Below, in pieces: positions 48,935-58,206 of a stretch of DNA of 64,000 nt. The translations under genes and the position numbers were made by a program. The DNA is from CAVRQM01 sp965246915 (GTDB taxonomy: Bacteria > Pseudomonadota > Alphaproteobacteria > Acetobacterales > Acetobacteraceae): assembly GCA_965246915.1 (NCBI GenBank), contig CBDFGB010000016.1:1-64000 (forward strand), in the 5' to 3' direction. Under the pieces are notes generated by a model. That model did no database searches. It saw only the letters and a list, made by a program, of their open reading frames with translations, and had not been told where the DNA came from. The stretch's first letter is position 1. Each line of letters begins with the position of its first letter.

Positions 48935-51234
48935 GGCTGCATCGCCAGCAGGACCCGCTCCGGTGTGGCGGGTGCATCCAGTCTGGCCGCTGCCTGCCGG
49001 CCCGCGGCCGCAGCCACGGCATCGCGGAGCGCGAAGAAGACCGACAGACCATGCATCAAGGGCGGCTCACCGACCGCCTTGGACCGGAAGATGGCGTCCT
49101 CGCGATTGACGCCGCCGCTCCAAAGCGCGACGCGAAAATCCTCCGGGACGTCGCCCGCCACGGGGATCTTATAGGTGCTGGGCGCGTGCGTCTTCAGATG
49201 ACCGTGCGGATCCCACCACAATTCCTCGGTGGTCAGCCACCCCATCCCCTGGACGAAACCGCCCTCGACCTGACCCATATCGATCGCTGGGTTGAGCGAC
49301 CGGCCAGCGTCATGAAGGATATCGACGCGCAGGATGCGATACTCGCCGGTCAGCGTGTCGATCTCCACCTCTGACGCCGATGCGCCGTACGCAAAATAGA
49401 AGAACGGCCGACCGCGATGGGTCGCGCGATCGTAGTGGATCTTTGGCGTCGCATAGAAACCGGCCGCCGAAAGCTGCACCCGCGCGAGATGGGCGCGTTT
49501 CGCAAGGGCGGTGAACGTCATCGACTGAGCGCCGCCGCCGACCATCCCGTTTTCGAACTTAATCTGGTCCACGTCCACGCAGAATGCCTCGGCGGCCACC
49601 GCCGCCATCCGTTCGCGGATTTGCAGCGCCGCGTTCTGGGCGGCCTTGCCGTTGAGGTCGCTGCCGGCAGACGCCGCCGTGGGCGTGGTGTTTGGCACCT
49701 TCGACGTGTTGGTCGCGGTGATCTTTACCCGGTCGATGGCAAGACCGAATGTCTCGGCGACCACCTGAGCCACCTTGATGTAAAGGCCCTGCCCCATTTC
49801 CGTGCCGCCATGGTTCAGCATGACGCTGCCGTCGGTGTAGACGTGAACCAGCGCGCCCGCCTGATTGAGATGGATCAGCGTGAACGAGATCCCGAATTTT
49901 ACGGGTATCAGCGCGAGCCCCCGCTTGATGATCGGGCTGTTTTCGTTGAACGCGGCGATTTCGGCCCGGCGGGCTTGATACGACGAACTGTCCAGGATTT
50001 CGTCGACGATCGGGTCGAGGACGTTGTCCTCAACCGTCATGTGATACGGAGTGACGTTACGATCCATCGTCCCGTAGAAGTTTCGGCGGCGGACCAGCAG
50101 CGGGTCGACGTCGAGGTGACGGGCGATGGCGTCCATGACGCACTCGATACCGAACATTCCCTGTGGGCCGCCAAAACCACGAAAGGCCGTGTTGGAGACG
50201 GTGTTGGTCTTGCAGCGATGCGAGACGATGCGGACATGCGGCAGGAAATAAGCATTGTCGGAGTGGAACATCGCCCGGTCGTTGATGCCGAGGGACAGAT
50301 CCGGCGACATGCCGCAGCGCGCCGCCAGTTCCAGCGTCACCCCGAGAATGCGCCCGTCCTCGCCAAAGCCGACGTCCCAGTCGATCCGAAAATCGTGGCG
50401 CTTGCCGGTGAGGATCATGTCGTCGTCGCGGTCGACCCGCAGCTTCACCGGCCGCCTGGTACGCGCGGCCAGCAGTGCGGCGATCACCGCGATCAGCGAC
50501 GCCTGGCTTTCCTTGCCGCCGAACCCGCCGCCCATGCGGCGGCACTCGCAAACCAACGCGTGATCCGGCAACGCCAGCGCGCGCGCCACCAGATGCTGCA
50601 CCTCCGTCGGATGCTGCGTGGACGAGTGGACGGTGAGAAAATCCTCCCCGGGGATCGCCATGGCGATCTGCCCTTCCAGGTAGAAATGCTCCTGTCCGCC
50701 GCAACGGGCGCGGCCGGACAGGCGGTGCGGCGCGGCTGCGATCGCCGCGTCAGGCTCGCCCCGGGCCATCGTCTGCGACGGCAGCACGAACAGACCCTGC
50801 TCCATGGCCTGGTCGACCGTGACGATCGCCGGTAGAATCTCATACTCGATCCGTGCCAGTCGCGAAGCCGCGACAGCACGCGCAATGTTGTCCGCAACCA
50901 CCGCGAACATAGACTGCCCATGATACTCGACAAGACCGTCCGCAAAGATCGGATCGCCGGGCAGCGAGGGCCCGACATCGTTGACGCCGGGCACGTCGCG
51001 CGCCGTCAGCACCGCCACGACGCCTGGAGCGCTGGCGACAAGGGCGAGATCCATTTCGAGAACGCGCGCGTGCGCATGCGGCGACAGAGCGATATAGCCG
51101 TGCAGCAGGTCGCGCGGTTCCGGCAAGTCGTCGATATAGAGTGCGGTTCCGGCAACATGGCGCTCCGCGCTGTCATGCGCCAGCGCCTGTCCGGCCACGT
51201 TCGTCCGCGCGGCGATCGGCAGCAGTTCGTTCAC
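48931..51234 (-). CDS. xdhB: Xanthine dehydrogenase, molybdopterin-binding subunit
   Basis: The large catalytic subunit, 767 residues, oxidises hypoxanthine to xanthine and xanthine to urate. Molybdenum-cofactor contacts are in GGQEHFYLEGQ, RRMGGGFGGKESQ, AFRGFGGPQG and HGGTEMGQGLY; the catalytic Glu is in AVGEPPLMHG near 720. The GTG at 51234 shares bases with the xdhA stop (GTGA) and gives NELLPIAARTNVAGQALAHDS, a typical beginning. Expression is thus coupled to xdhA and xdhC. Confidence 0.96.
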   Translation of the reverse strand: MNELLPIAARTNVAGQALAHDSAERHVAGTALYIDDLPEPRDLLHGYIALSPHAHARVLEMDLALVASAPGVVAVLTARDVPGVNDVGPSLPGDPIFADGLVEYHGQSMFAVVADNIARAVAASRLARIEYEILPAIVTVDQAMEQGLFVLPSQTMARGEPDAAIAAAPHRLSGRARCGGQEHFYLEGQIAMAIPGEDFLTVHSSTQHPTEVQHLVARALALPDHALVCECRRMGGGFGGKESQASLIAVIAALLAARTRRPVKLRVDRDDDMILTGKRHDFRIDWDVGFGEDGRILGVTLELAARCGMSPDLSLGINDRAMFHSDNAYFLPHVRIVSHRCKTNTVSNTAFRGFGGPQGMFGIECVMDAIARHLDVDPLLVRRRNFYGTMDRNVTPYHMTVEDNVLDPIVDEILDSSSYQARRAEIAAFNENSPIIKRGLALIPVKFGISFTLIHLNQAGALVHVYTDGSVMLNHGGTEMGQGLYIKVAQVVAETFGLAIDRVKITATNTSKVPNTTPTAASAGSDLNGKAAQNAALQIRERMAAVAAEAFCVDVDQIKFENGMVGGGAQSMTFTALAKRAHLARVQLSAAGFYATPKIHYDRATHRGRPFFYFAYGASASEVEIDTLTGEYRILRVDILHDAGRSLNPAIDMGQVEGGFVQGMGWLTTEELWWDPHGHLKTHAPSTYKIPVAGDVPEDFRVALWSGGVNREDAIFRSKAVGEPPLMHGLSVFFALRDAVAAAAGRQAAARLDAPATPERVLLAMQP

Positions 51235-52673
51235 GCCGCCAGTGCCTTCAGCCGCGCCCGTACTGGCTTTCGCGACGTCTCCAGGAACAGACGACGCAGC
51301 AGGTTGCCGGCGACGAGCCGGCGATAGCGGGCGGAGGCGCGGGCGTCGTCGATCGGCGCTATGGCCGCATTGAGTGCCTCGATCCCACGCGCCAAGGTCG
51401 CCTCGTTCCAGAGCTGGCCCGCCACAGCGTTCTCCAGCGCCGTCGCCCGTAGCGGCGTGGCCGCGAGGCCACCAAACCCGGCGCGCAGCGACGCCACTCT
51501 TCCGTTCTCCAGGCGCAGGCAAAAAGCCGCACAAACCGAGGAGATATCCTCCTCCGGTCGCTTGCTTACTTTGTAGACCCGAAAAATATCACGGTTCGTC
51601 GGGCGGGGGATGTCGATGCGCGCGACCAGTTCATCGGCGGCAAGCGCGGTCTTGCGATAGCCGATCAAGAATTGGTCGACCGGGAGCATCTTCATGCCGC
51701 GGACAGATAGCGCGACCACAATCGCATCGAGCGCGATCAGCGCGGGCGCCATATCGCCGATCGGCGACGCCGTGCCGAGATTCCCGCCGATCGTGCCGCG
51801 ATGTCTGATCTGGCGCGAGCCGAGCCGGCGCATCATGCCGCCGAGTTCCGGCCAGTCGGCCGCAAGTGCCGGCAGCGCGTCCTCGTAGCAGGCGGCGGCC
51901 CCGATCCGCAGGGCGTCGTCGTCTACCTCGATGCGCCCGAGTTCGCCGACCCGATCAAGCGCGAGGATATCCGGCAGCGCACGCCGCTGCTTCGTCACCC
52001 ACACGCCAATATCGGTGCCTCCGGCCAGCAGAAGGGCCTCCGGCCGTTCCGCCCGCAGGCGGACCGCCTCCGTGAGGGTTCTGGGGGCGGTGTAGCGGAC
52101 ACCGCCCTCCGTCAGCTCGAGCGATGTAGCTGGCAGCGCGCGCAAGCGCCCGCCCGTCGCCCCGGCACGCACAGCGAAATGGTCGGCGGGCGGTCCGAGC
52201 GTGTCGAGGGCAGCATCGATGATCGGACGATAGCCCGTGCAGCGACATAGATTGCCGGCGAGCGCCTCGCAGGCTGTCGCCCGGCTGGCCGGTGCGTCTT
52301 CGTGATGGAGCGCAAACAGCGACATCACGAATCCGGGGGTGCAGAAACCGCACTGGCTGCCGTGACGCGCGACCATCGCGCGCTGCACGGGATGCGGCCC
52401 GTGCTGCGCATCGGCCAAATGTTCGATCGTGAGAAGCTGCCGGCCGTCCAGGGCTGGCATGAACAAGATGCATGCATTTACTGGCCGGTATCGCATCCCC
52501 GTCTCGTGCGGCTCGCCGAGAACGACAGTACAGGCACCGCAATCGCCTTCCGCGCAGCCTTCTTTCGTGCCTCGCAAGCCCTCTGCGCGCAGCCATTCCA
52601 GCACTGTGACCGTCGCCGCCGGAGCGAAGCATCGCTCCTGCTCGTTGCACAGAAAGGTAATCCGTGTGCGCAT
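51231..52673 (-). CDS. xdhA: Xanthine dehydrogenase, Fe-S and FAD subunit
   Basis: A 480-residue small subunit that moves electrons to NAD+. The first [2Fe-2S] ligands are Cys40, Cys45, Cys48 and Cys68; the second Cys108, Cys111, Cys143 and Cys145 (GSQCGFCTPGF, CRCTGYRP). The FAD domain has LLLAGGTDIGVWVTK and GTIGGNLGTASPIGD. It heads the leftward purine operon. The 67-bp gap to the FkbM gene upstream offers little room for a promoter. Confidence 0.96.
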   Translation of the reverse strand: MRTRITFLCNEQERCFAPAATVTVLEWLRAEGLRGTKEGCAEGDCGACTVVLGEPHETGMRYRPVNACILFMPALDGRQLLTIEHLADAQHGPHPVQRAMVARHGSQCGFCTPGFVMSLFALHHEDAPASRATACEALAGNLCRCTGYRPIIDAALDTLGPPADHFAVRAGATGGRLRALPATSLELTEGGVRYTAPRTLTEAVRLRAERPEALLLAGGTDIGVWVTKQRRALPDILALDRVGELGRIEVDDDALRIGAAACYEDALPALAADWPELGGMMRRLGSRQIRHRGTIGGNLGTASPIGDMAPALIALDAIVVALSVRGMKMLPVDQFLIGYRKTALAADELVARIDIPRPTNRDIFRVYKVSKRPEEDISSVCAAFCLRLENGRVASLRAGFGGLAATPLRATALENAVAGQLWNEATLARGIEALNAAIAPIDDARASARYRRLVAGNLLRRLFLETSRKPVRARLKALAA

Positions 52674-52740
52674 CAGAGCACTCTAGGCACGCCGCATGCC
52701 AACGCGAAGCGGCCGGTCGCCCGGCGCGCGGCGGCCGGGG

Positions 52741-53433
52741 TCAGCGCGAGGCGTGTAGATGCGAGCGGTCGACCCAGGCGAGTTTGAAACCCTTGCCTTC
52801 CATGAACTGCTCTATCTTCTTGGGGTGATCGCCCCGCCCCGTCCCATGCAGGAGCCCGAAATGGACTTCCACGAAGACATCCCGCACTTTCGGGTTGTCC
52901 AATGTGACGCCCATTCCCGTCAACGCCGCAAGCTCGTGGCCTTCGACATCGACCTTGATGGCGTCCGGCACCGGTGCCTTGCCCTGCGTCACCAGGTCGT
53001 CGCCCTTGACGACCTCAAGCGAGACGACGTCGCCATCCGTCTCCGCCCCACCGCCGATTCGCGACAATCCACCTTCGAGTTTGAACGTCGCTGTCCCGCT
53101 TTTGTCAGACATGCCAACTGGGACGAGTGTAAAGTTCGGCCGCGCGACGCAGGTTTTCGAGAAGCGGCTGATGGGATCGGGATTGGGCTCGAACCCATAC
53201 ACGTGGCCCGCCAATCCGACCCACTCTGCGAACTGCTCCGAGTAATGCCCAGTGTGAGCTCCGACGTCCCATATCGTCGAACCGGGCCTCATGCTCGCGC
53301 GCATCGCGTCGCGAAAGCGAACTTCGTAGGCCGCGCCAGTGGCGCCCATGTAGGATTGGAGCGCTCGGACCACACCGAGTTTTCGAAGAACATCGCGACC
53401 CCGTAGGGCGACCGGACTGGTCATGAACGACAT
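52741..53433 (-). CDS. FkbM family methyltransferase
   Basis: A SAM-dependent methyltransferase of about 230 residues. TIWDVGAHTGHYSEQFA is the SAM-binding motif I, VYGFEPNPDPISRF follows, and DAIKVDVEGHELAALTGM is the FkbM hallmark. ATGs at 53433 and 53424 are both possible starts; an N-terminal extension to 53490 is not needed. FkbM enzymes often modify glycans or lipids. It is not obviously part of the xdh operon. An AT-rich stretch at about 53490-53530 may hold its promoter. Confidence 0.88.
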   Translation of the reverse strand: MSFMTSPVALRGRDVLRKLGVVRALQSYMGATGAAYEVRFRDAMRASMRPGSTIWDVGAHTGHYSEQFAEWVGLAGHVYGFEPNPDPISRFSKTCVARPNFTLVPVGMSDKSGTATFKLEGGLSRIGGGAETDGDVVSLEVVKGDDLVTQGKAPVPDAIKVDVEGHELAALTGMGVTLDNPKVRDVFVEVHFGLLHGTGRGDHPKKIEQFMEGKGFKLAWVDRSHLHASR

Positions 53434-53499
53434 CGACGTCTTTTCCTTACATTCCCACGACACAGCTTCGAGCGAAAGAAGATGCCACACAATGCAATG

Positions 53500-53530
53500 T
53501 TACATAAACATACGGATAGATCAAGCTGAT
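53500..53530 (-). promoter_or_regulatory. Possible promoter of the FkbM gene
   Basis: Read leftward, TTGATC and TAACAT are separated by about 16 bases in a locally AT-rich stretch, 70-95 bases before the start. Both boxes match the consensus at four positions only, so support is weak. Confidence 0.3.
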
Positions 53531-53531
53531 C

Positions 53532-53553
53532 GGGGTCCGGCCGGGTGGACCCC
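53532..53553. repeat. Hairpin GGGGTCC / GGACCCC in leader region
   Basis: A perfect 7-bp stem with an 8-base loop (GGCCGGGT) in the 290-bp gap between the FkbM gene and ald. It has no T-run. It could insulate the divergent genes or fold in the ald leader. Confidence 0.45.
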
Positions 53554-53710
53554 AACCAACGTTCGGCCCTCGACGGCCTGCACGGTCTCTGCCCCGGACC
53601 GGCCTACCAGGAATTCCTTTCGATACACAAGGACGTCGGAACCGAGACCGCGGGATCGGTGACGATTGGTCTTACGACCGCCCAAGAGCTACGCTGGTCG
53701 CCTTGGTAGC

Positions 53711-53715
53711 AGGAG
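53711..53715 (+). promoter_or_regulatory. Ribosome-binding site that sets the GTG start of ald
   Basis: AGGAG, 8 bases before the GTG at 53724. With this start the active-site residues fall at the canonical numbers 15, 75, 96 and 270. Confidence 0.75.
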
Positions 53716-53723
53716 TATACGCG

Positions 53724-54839
53724 GTGCGGATTGGCGTTCCCAAGGAGATTAAGACCCACGAGTACCGGGTCGGCCTGACCCCCGCCGCCGCTCGTGAACT
53801 GGTTGGACATGGCCATCAGGTGGTGGTCCAGCACGACGCGGCGGCTGCGATCGGTTTTGCCGACGCCGCCTATGTCGCGGCGGGGGCGTCGATTGCCGCC
53901 AGTGCCGGGGCGGTGTTCGCGGACTCGGATATGATCGTAAAAGTCAAGGAACCGCAGCCGGGTGAAATCTCGCTGCTGCGGCCCCATCAAGTGCTGTTCA
54001 CCTACCTGCATCTGGCGGCCGACCGCGCCCAGACCGAAGGATTGCTGCGCAGCGGCGCAACCTGCGTCGCCTATGAAACGGTCACCGACCGCAGCGGCGG
54101 GCTGCCCTTACTCGCCCCAATGAGCGAGGTCGCCGGGCGCATGTCGGTTCAAGTCGGGGCGCATTGCCTCGAAAAAGAGCAGGGCGGTGCCGGCGTGCTC
54201 CTCGGGGGCGTCGCGGGCGTCCCGGCGGCGCAAGTGGTGGTGCTCGGCGGCGGCGTGTCGGGGACGAACGCGGTTCGCATGGCGGTGGGCTTGGGTGCGT
54301 ATGTGACGGTGATTGACCGCTCGATCCCCCGCCTGCGCGAATTGGAGGCGGAGTTCGGCGGGCGGGTGCAGACGCTGTTCTCCACCACCGACGCGATCGA
54401 AAACGCGGTGCGCTCGGCGGACCTGGTCATCGGTGCCGTGTTGGTGCCCGGTGCCGCGGCGCCAAAACTGGTGACCCGGGCGATGGTCGCGGCCATGCGG
54501 CCGGGCTCGGTGATGGTCGATATCGCCATCGACCAGGGCGGTTGCTTCGAGACGAGCCGGCCCACCAGTCACGCCGAGCCGACCTACGTGGCCGAGGGCG
54601 TGGTGCATTACTGCGTCACCAACATGCCAGGGGCGGTGGCGCGGACGTCCACCTTGGCGTTGGGCAACGCGACCCTGCCGTTCGCGATCGCGCTCGCCAA
54701 CAAGGGCTGGCAACAGGCGCTGCGAGAGGATGTCCATTTGCGGCATGGGCTGAACGTCCATGCGGGAAAGGTCACTTATGCGGCGGTGGCCCGCGATCTG
54801 GGTTTGCCGCAGGCGGATGCGGAGGACGTGCTGGCTTGA
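53724..54839 (+). CDS. ald: Alanine dehydrogenase
   Basis: Catalyses reversible deamination of L-alanine to pyruvate and ammonia with NAD+. With the GTG start the protein has 371 residues, the family length. Arg15, Lys75, His96 and Asp270 match the known active site, and GGGVSG at 175-180 binds NAD. RIGVPKEIKTHEYRVGLTP is the N-terminal signature. The neighbouring pnt genes encode a distantly related fold but are convergent and separate. No Lrp/AldR regulator is adjacent. Confidence 0.97.
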   Translation: MRIGVPKEIKTHEYRVGLTPAAARELVGHGHQVVVQHDAAAAIGFADAAYVAAGASIAASAGAVFADSDMIVKVKEPQPGEISLLRPHQVLFTYLHLAADRAQTEGLLRSGATCVAYETVTDRSGGLPLLAPMSEVAGRMSVQVGAHCLEKEQGGAGVLLGGVAGVPAAQVVVLGGGVSGTNAVRMAVGLGAYVTVIDRSIPRLRELEAEFGGRVQTLFSTTDAIENAVRSADLVIGAVLVPGAAAPKLVTRAMVAAMRPGSVMVDIAIDQGGCFETSRPTSHAEPTYVAEGVVHYCVTNMPGAVARTSTLALGNATLPFAIALANKGWQQALREDVHLRHGLNVHAGKVTYAAVARDLGLPQADAEDVLA

Positions 54840-55147
54840 GATGAGCGTCAGACTGGACAACGCGCGCAGCCGTTCGGCTGACCCGCTCGTCGAAACGGAA
54901 TTCGACGATGACCGCTAGCGCGTTAGAGAGTGCGCCGGGTTATCTTTTCCGTTGGATGCATAGCAATCAGTCCCGTTATGCAACTGGTGACCGTGAGCGC
55001 TATCACGCTCGGAGTGCTATCAGATTGCAGGAACGCTCCGATCCGAGCTCGTTCTGCCGAGTAACGTGTCAAAAAGCCTCTTCGCAGCACTTTTGGTTTG
55101 GACGAGGGATCTAAACCTTCGACCCAAGTCTCCCATCTTTCAACAGT
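54840..55147. other. 308-bp gap between convergent ald and pntB, no gene seen
   Basis: No coding region or tRNA is supported. It is less GC-rich than average. The heptamer GCTATCA occurs twice 19 bases apart (about 55000-55025), near weak stems GAGCG/CGCTC and CGGAGTG/CGCTCCG. A terminator is expected here but I see no clear one. Confidence 0.55.
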
Positions 55148-56548
55148 TTAGCCGAGCCCCCGCACGATCTCCTCGGTCATCTTCTTCGCGTCGCCGAACA
55201 GCATCATCGTGTTGGGGCGAAAGAATAGCTCGTTGTCCACGCCGGCGTAGCCTGATGCCATCGAGCGTTTCACGAACAATACTGTACGGGCCTTCTCGAC
55301 CTCCAGGATCGGCATGCCGTAGATCGCGCTCGTTTTGTCGGTCTTGGCGGCCGGATTGGTCACATCGTTGGCACCGATGACATAGACGACGTCGGCGGTG
55401 CTGAACTCGTTGTTGATCTCCTCGAGCTCGAAGACCTCGTCGTAGGGCACGCTGGCCTCGGCCAGCAGCACGTTCATGTGGCCCGGCATGCGGCCTGCCA
55501 CCGGATGGATCGCGTATTTCACCTCAACGCCCTCGGCTTTCAGCGTGTCGGCCATCTCCCGCAGCGCGTGCTGCGCCTGGGCAACGGCCATGCCGTAGCC
55601 GGGGACGATGATGACCTTGCTGGCGTTCTTCATGATGAACGCCGCATCCTCGGCAGCGCCCGCCCGCACCGACCGATCGCCGGCCGGACCCCCCGCCGCG
55701 GCTCCGCCGCTGTCGGTTCCGAAGCCGCCCAGCAGCACGTTGAAGATGCTGCGGTTCATCCCCTTGCACATGATGTACGACAGGATCGCGCCGGACGCGC
55801 CGACCAGCGCGCCGGTGATGATCAGCGCCAGGTTCTGGATCGTGAAGCCAATGCCGCAGGCTGCCCAGCCGGAATAGCTGTTCAGCATCGAGACGACGAC
55901 GGGCATGTCCGCACCGCCGATCGGGATGATCAGCAGGAAGCCAAGGGCGATCGCCAGGACAGCCACCAGCCAGAAAATCGGCTGGCTGCCCGTGGTCACG
56001 AAACACACGACCAGCAGGACCAACAGCACGCCAAGGAAGGCGTTCAATTGGTGCTGATAGGCGAAGGTGATTGGCGTGCCCTTCATCAGCGCCTGCAGTT
56101 TCGCGAACGCGATGAGCGACCCGCTGAATGTGATCGCGCCGATCGCCAGCCCGAGCGACATCTCGATCAAGCTCTGGGTATGGATCTGCGCCGCCGTGCC
56201 GATGCCGAACGCCTCCGGCGCGTTCAACGCAGCGGCCGCCACGAAGACCGCCGCAAGGCCCACCAGCGAGTGGAACGCCGCGACCAACTGCGGAAGCGCG
56301 GTCATCTGGATGCGGCGTGCGACCGTCACACCGACGCTGCCGCCGATCGCAATGCCGAGGAAGATCAGCAAATAGCCGTGCGTCGACATGCCGGAGTGGG
56401 CCAGCGTGGCCAGCACCGCGAGGCCCATGCCGATCATGCCGAACTGATTGCCGCGACGCGAGGTCTCGGGGTGCGACAGGCCCCGCAGCGCCAGGATGAA
56501 CAGGACCCCCGCGACGAGGTACAGGAGCGAGGTGAGACTGGCGGACAT
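55148..56548 (-). CDS. pntB: NAD(P) transhydrogenase subunit beta
   Basis: Membrane subunit of the proton-translocating transhydrogenase that makes NADPH from NADH. The 466-residue protein has about nine helices in the first 270 residues and the soluble NADP(H) domain (VIIVPGYGMAVAQAQHALREM, then GRMPGHMNVLLAEA, then YVIGANDVTNPAA). It is the last gene of pntAA-pntAB-pntB. The split alpha subunit is usual in alphaproteobacteria. Confidence 0.97.
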   Translation of the reverse strand: MSASLTSLLYLVAGVLFILALRGLSHPETSRRGNQFGMIGMGLAVLATLAHSGMSTHGYLLIFLGIAIGGSVGVTVARRIQMTALPQLVAAFHSLVGLAAVFVAAAALNAPEAFGIGTAAQIHTQSLIEMSLGLAIGAITFSGSLIAFAKLQALMKGTPITFAYQHQLNAFLGVLLVLLVVCFVTTGSQPIFWLVAVLAIALGFLLIIPIGGADMPVVVSMLNSYSGWAACGIGFTIQNLALIITGALVGASGAILSYIMCKGMNRSIFNVLLGGFGTDSGGAAAGGPAGDRSVRAGAAEDAAFIMKNASKVIIVPGYGMAVAQAQHALREMADTLKAEGVEVKYAIHPVAGRMPGHMNVLLAEASVPYDEVFELEEINNEFSTADVVYVIGANDVTNPAAKTDKTSAIYGMPILEVEKARTVLFVKRSMASGYAGVDNELFFRPNTMMLFGDAKKMTEEIVRGLG

Positions 56549-56555
56549 CGGCGGT

Positions 56556-56948
56556 CTATTTCCTCTTGAACATCTGCAGCATGCGCTGCGTCACCACGAA
56601 CCCGCCGAAGATGTTCACGCTGGCCAGCGTCACCGCGATGAAGCCGAACGCCATCGCCCAGCCGGAAAACGCAAGACCGGTCGCCAGCATCGCGCCGACC
56701 ACGATCACCGAGGAGATGGCGTTGGTTACCCCCATGAGCGGCGAGTGCAGCGCGGGCGTCACGTTCCAGACGACGTAGTAGCCGACGAAGCAGGCCATCA
56801 GGAACACCGCGAACAGGAACACGAACGGCTCCACGGCATGCGCCACGGGCTCGATATGGGTCACCGTCATGGCGCGCGCGTCCATCGCGAGGGCGAGCGC
56901 GCGATCGGCGAGCGCCGTCGCCTGATCGGCGATCTGATCCGATGTCAT
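56556..56948 (-). CDS. pntAB: NAD(P) transhydrogenase subunit alpha part 2 (membrane)
   Basis: A 130-residue membrane piece of the alpha subunit with three to four helices: PFVFLFAVFLMACFVGYYVVW, then SPLMGVTNAISSVIVVGAML and FGFIAVTLASVNIFGGFVVTQRML. The last motif (NIFGGFVVTQRML) is diagnostic. It lies between pntAA (10 bases) and pntB (7 bases). Confidence 0.95.
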   Translation of the reverse strand: MTSDQIADQATALADRALALAMDARAMTVTHIEPVAHAVEPFVFLFAVFLMACFVGYYVVWNVTPALHSPLMGVTNAISSVIVVGAMLATGLAFSGWAMAFGFIAVTLASVNIFGGFVVTQRMLQMFKRK

Positions 56949-56958
56949 GGGGCTCTCC

Positions 56959-58098
56959 TCAGGCGGCTTGGGCGGGCTGGAACTGCGCGTGGACCACGCC
57001 GCCGGCGCGGGTCAGCATCACGCCGCGCACGATCTCATCGTCGGGCGGCAATTTCGGCGCTTTCGCGTCCTTGTCCCAGAAGCTGGTCAGGAACGTGAGT
57101 AGGTTGCGGGCATAGAGCTGGCTCGCGGCCACCGGGATGCGGCCCGGCCAGTTTCGCCAGCCGAGCACCCGCACGCCGTTGTCGGTCACCAGCGAGGATC
57201 CCGGCTGGGTCGCCGCGCAATTGCCGCCGGCATCGGCGGCCAGGTCCACGATCACACTGCCGGCCTTCATCGAGGAGACCATCGGCGCGGTCACGATGAC
57301 CGGTGCCTTGCGGCCCATCACCAGCGCGGTACAGATGACAAGATCGTTCTTGGCGACGGTCGCGGCCATCAGCTCGGCCTGTTTCTGGCGGAAAGCGTCG
57401 GTCATTTCCTTCGCGTAGGCGCCGGTCTGGGCGGCGCTCTCGGCGTCGTCCACGCCCACGTAGCTCGCGCCGAGCGAGCGGATCTCCTCCTTCGCGGCCG
57501 GGCGGACGTCGGTCGCCGATACGATCGCGCCCAGCCGACGGGCGGTCGCGATCGCCTGCAGGCCAGCGACCCCTGCCCCGATAACGAACACCCTCGCCGG
57601 CGGCACCGTGCCTGCGGCTGTCATCATCATCGGGAAACCACGCTCGAACGCTGCCGCGCCTTCGATCACCGCGCGGTAGCCGGCGAGGTTCGCCTGGCTG
57701 CTCAGTACGTCCATCGACTGCGCTCGCGTGATGCGGGGCAACAACTCCATGGCGGCCGCGTCGATGCCGGCCTGCGCCAGGGAGTCCACAAGCCCCGGCT
57801 CGGCGAGGGCGTTGGCTGTGCAGACCAGAAGCGCGCCGCGCGGGATCGCGCCGCGAATGTCGGGCTCGGGCATCTGCACCGCGAACACCACGCCTGATCC
57901 AGCCAGCGCCGCCCGAGCGTCAGGAGCGATCTGCGCGCCGGCGGCGGCGAAATCGGCGTCCGAGACGGCTGACGACATTCCTGCCCCCGTCTCGATTGCA
58001 ACGTCGAGGCCAAGGGCGACCAGCTTTTTTACCGTGTCGGGCGTGGCGGCGACGCGTGTCTCGAACGGACCACGCTCCTTCAGCACCGCGAGCCGCAT
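56959..58098 (-). CDS. pntAA: NAD(P) transhydrogenase subunit alpha part 1 (soluble NAD domain)
   Basis: A 379-residue NAD(H)-binding subunit, related in fold to alanine dehydrogenase. LKERGPFETRVAATPDTVKKL is the N-terminus, the NAD motif is VIGAGVAGLQAIATA, and ATDVRPAAKEE and VDLAADAGGNC follow. AGGAGG at 58106-58111, 7 bases before the ATG at 58098, sets the start over a TTG three bases earlier. First gene of the pnt operon. Confidence 0.96.
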   Translation of the reverse strand: MRLAVLKERGPFETRVAATPDTVKKLVALGLDVAIETGAGMSSAVSDADFAAAGAQIAPDARAALAGSGVVFAVQMPEPDIRGAIPRGALLVCTANALAEPGLVDSLAQAGIDAAAMELLPRITRAQSMDVLSSQANLAGYRAVIEGAAAFERGFPMMMTAAGTVPPARVFVIGAGVAGLQAIATARRLGAIVSATDVRPAAKEEIRSLGASYVGVDDAESAAQTGAYAKEMTDAFRQKQAELMAATVAKNDLVICTALVMGRKAPVIVTAPMVSSMKAGSVIVDLAADAGGNCAATQPGSSLVTDNGVRVLGWRNWPGRIPVAASQLYARNLLTFLTSFWDKDAKAPKLPPDDEIVRGVMLTRAGGVVHAQFQPAQAA

Positions 58099-58206
58099 CA
58101 ACCATCCTCCTGCGTGGGCGGCGGCAACATGCCCGCCGACTGCCGGTCGGTCAATTGAGCGGAACCAGCCGCAGGCGTAAGGACGCGGGGCTCCTGGGAG
58201 TCATCG

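Noticed and set aside
53703..53723. TTG at 53703 as start of ald
   Set aside because: The AGGAG at 53711 lies after it, and the GTG at 53724 gives the canonical residue numbers.
54947..55060. A possible tRNA-like fold in the ald-pntB gap
   Set aside because: No T-arm sequence (GGTTCRAATCC) or acceptor stem could be drawn.
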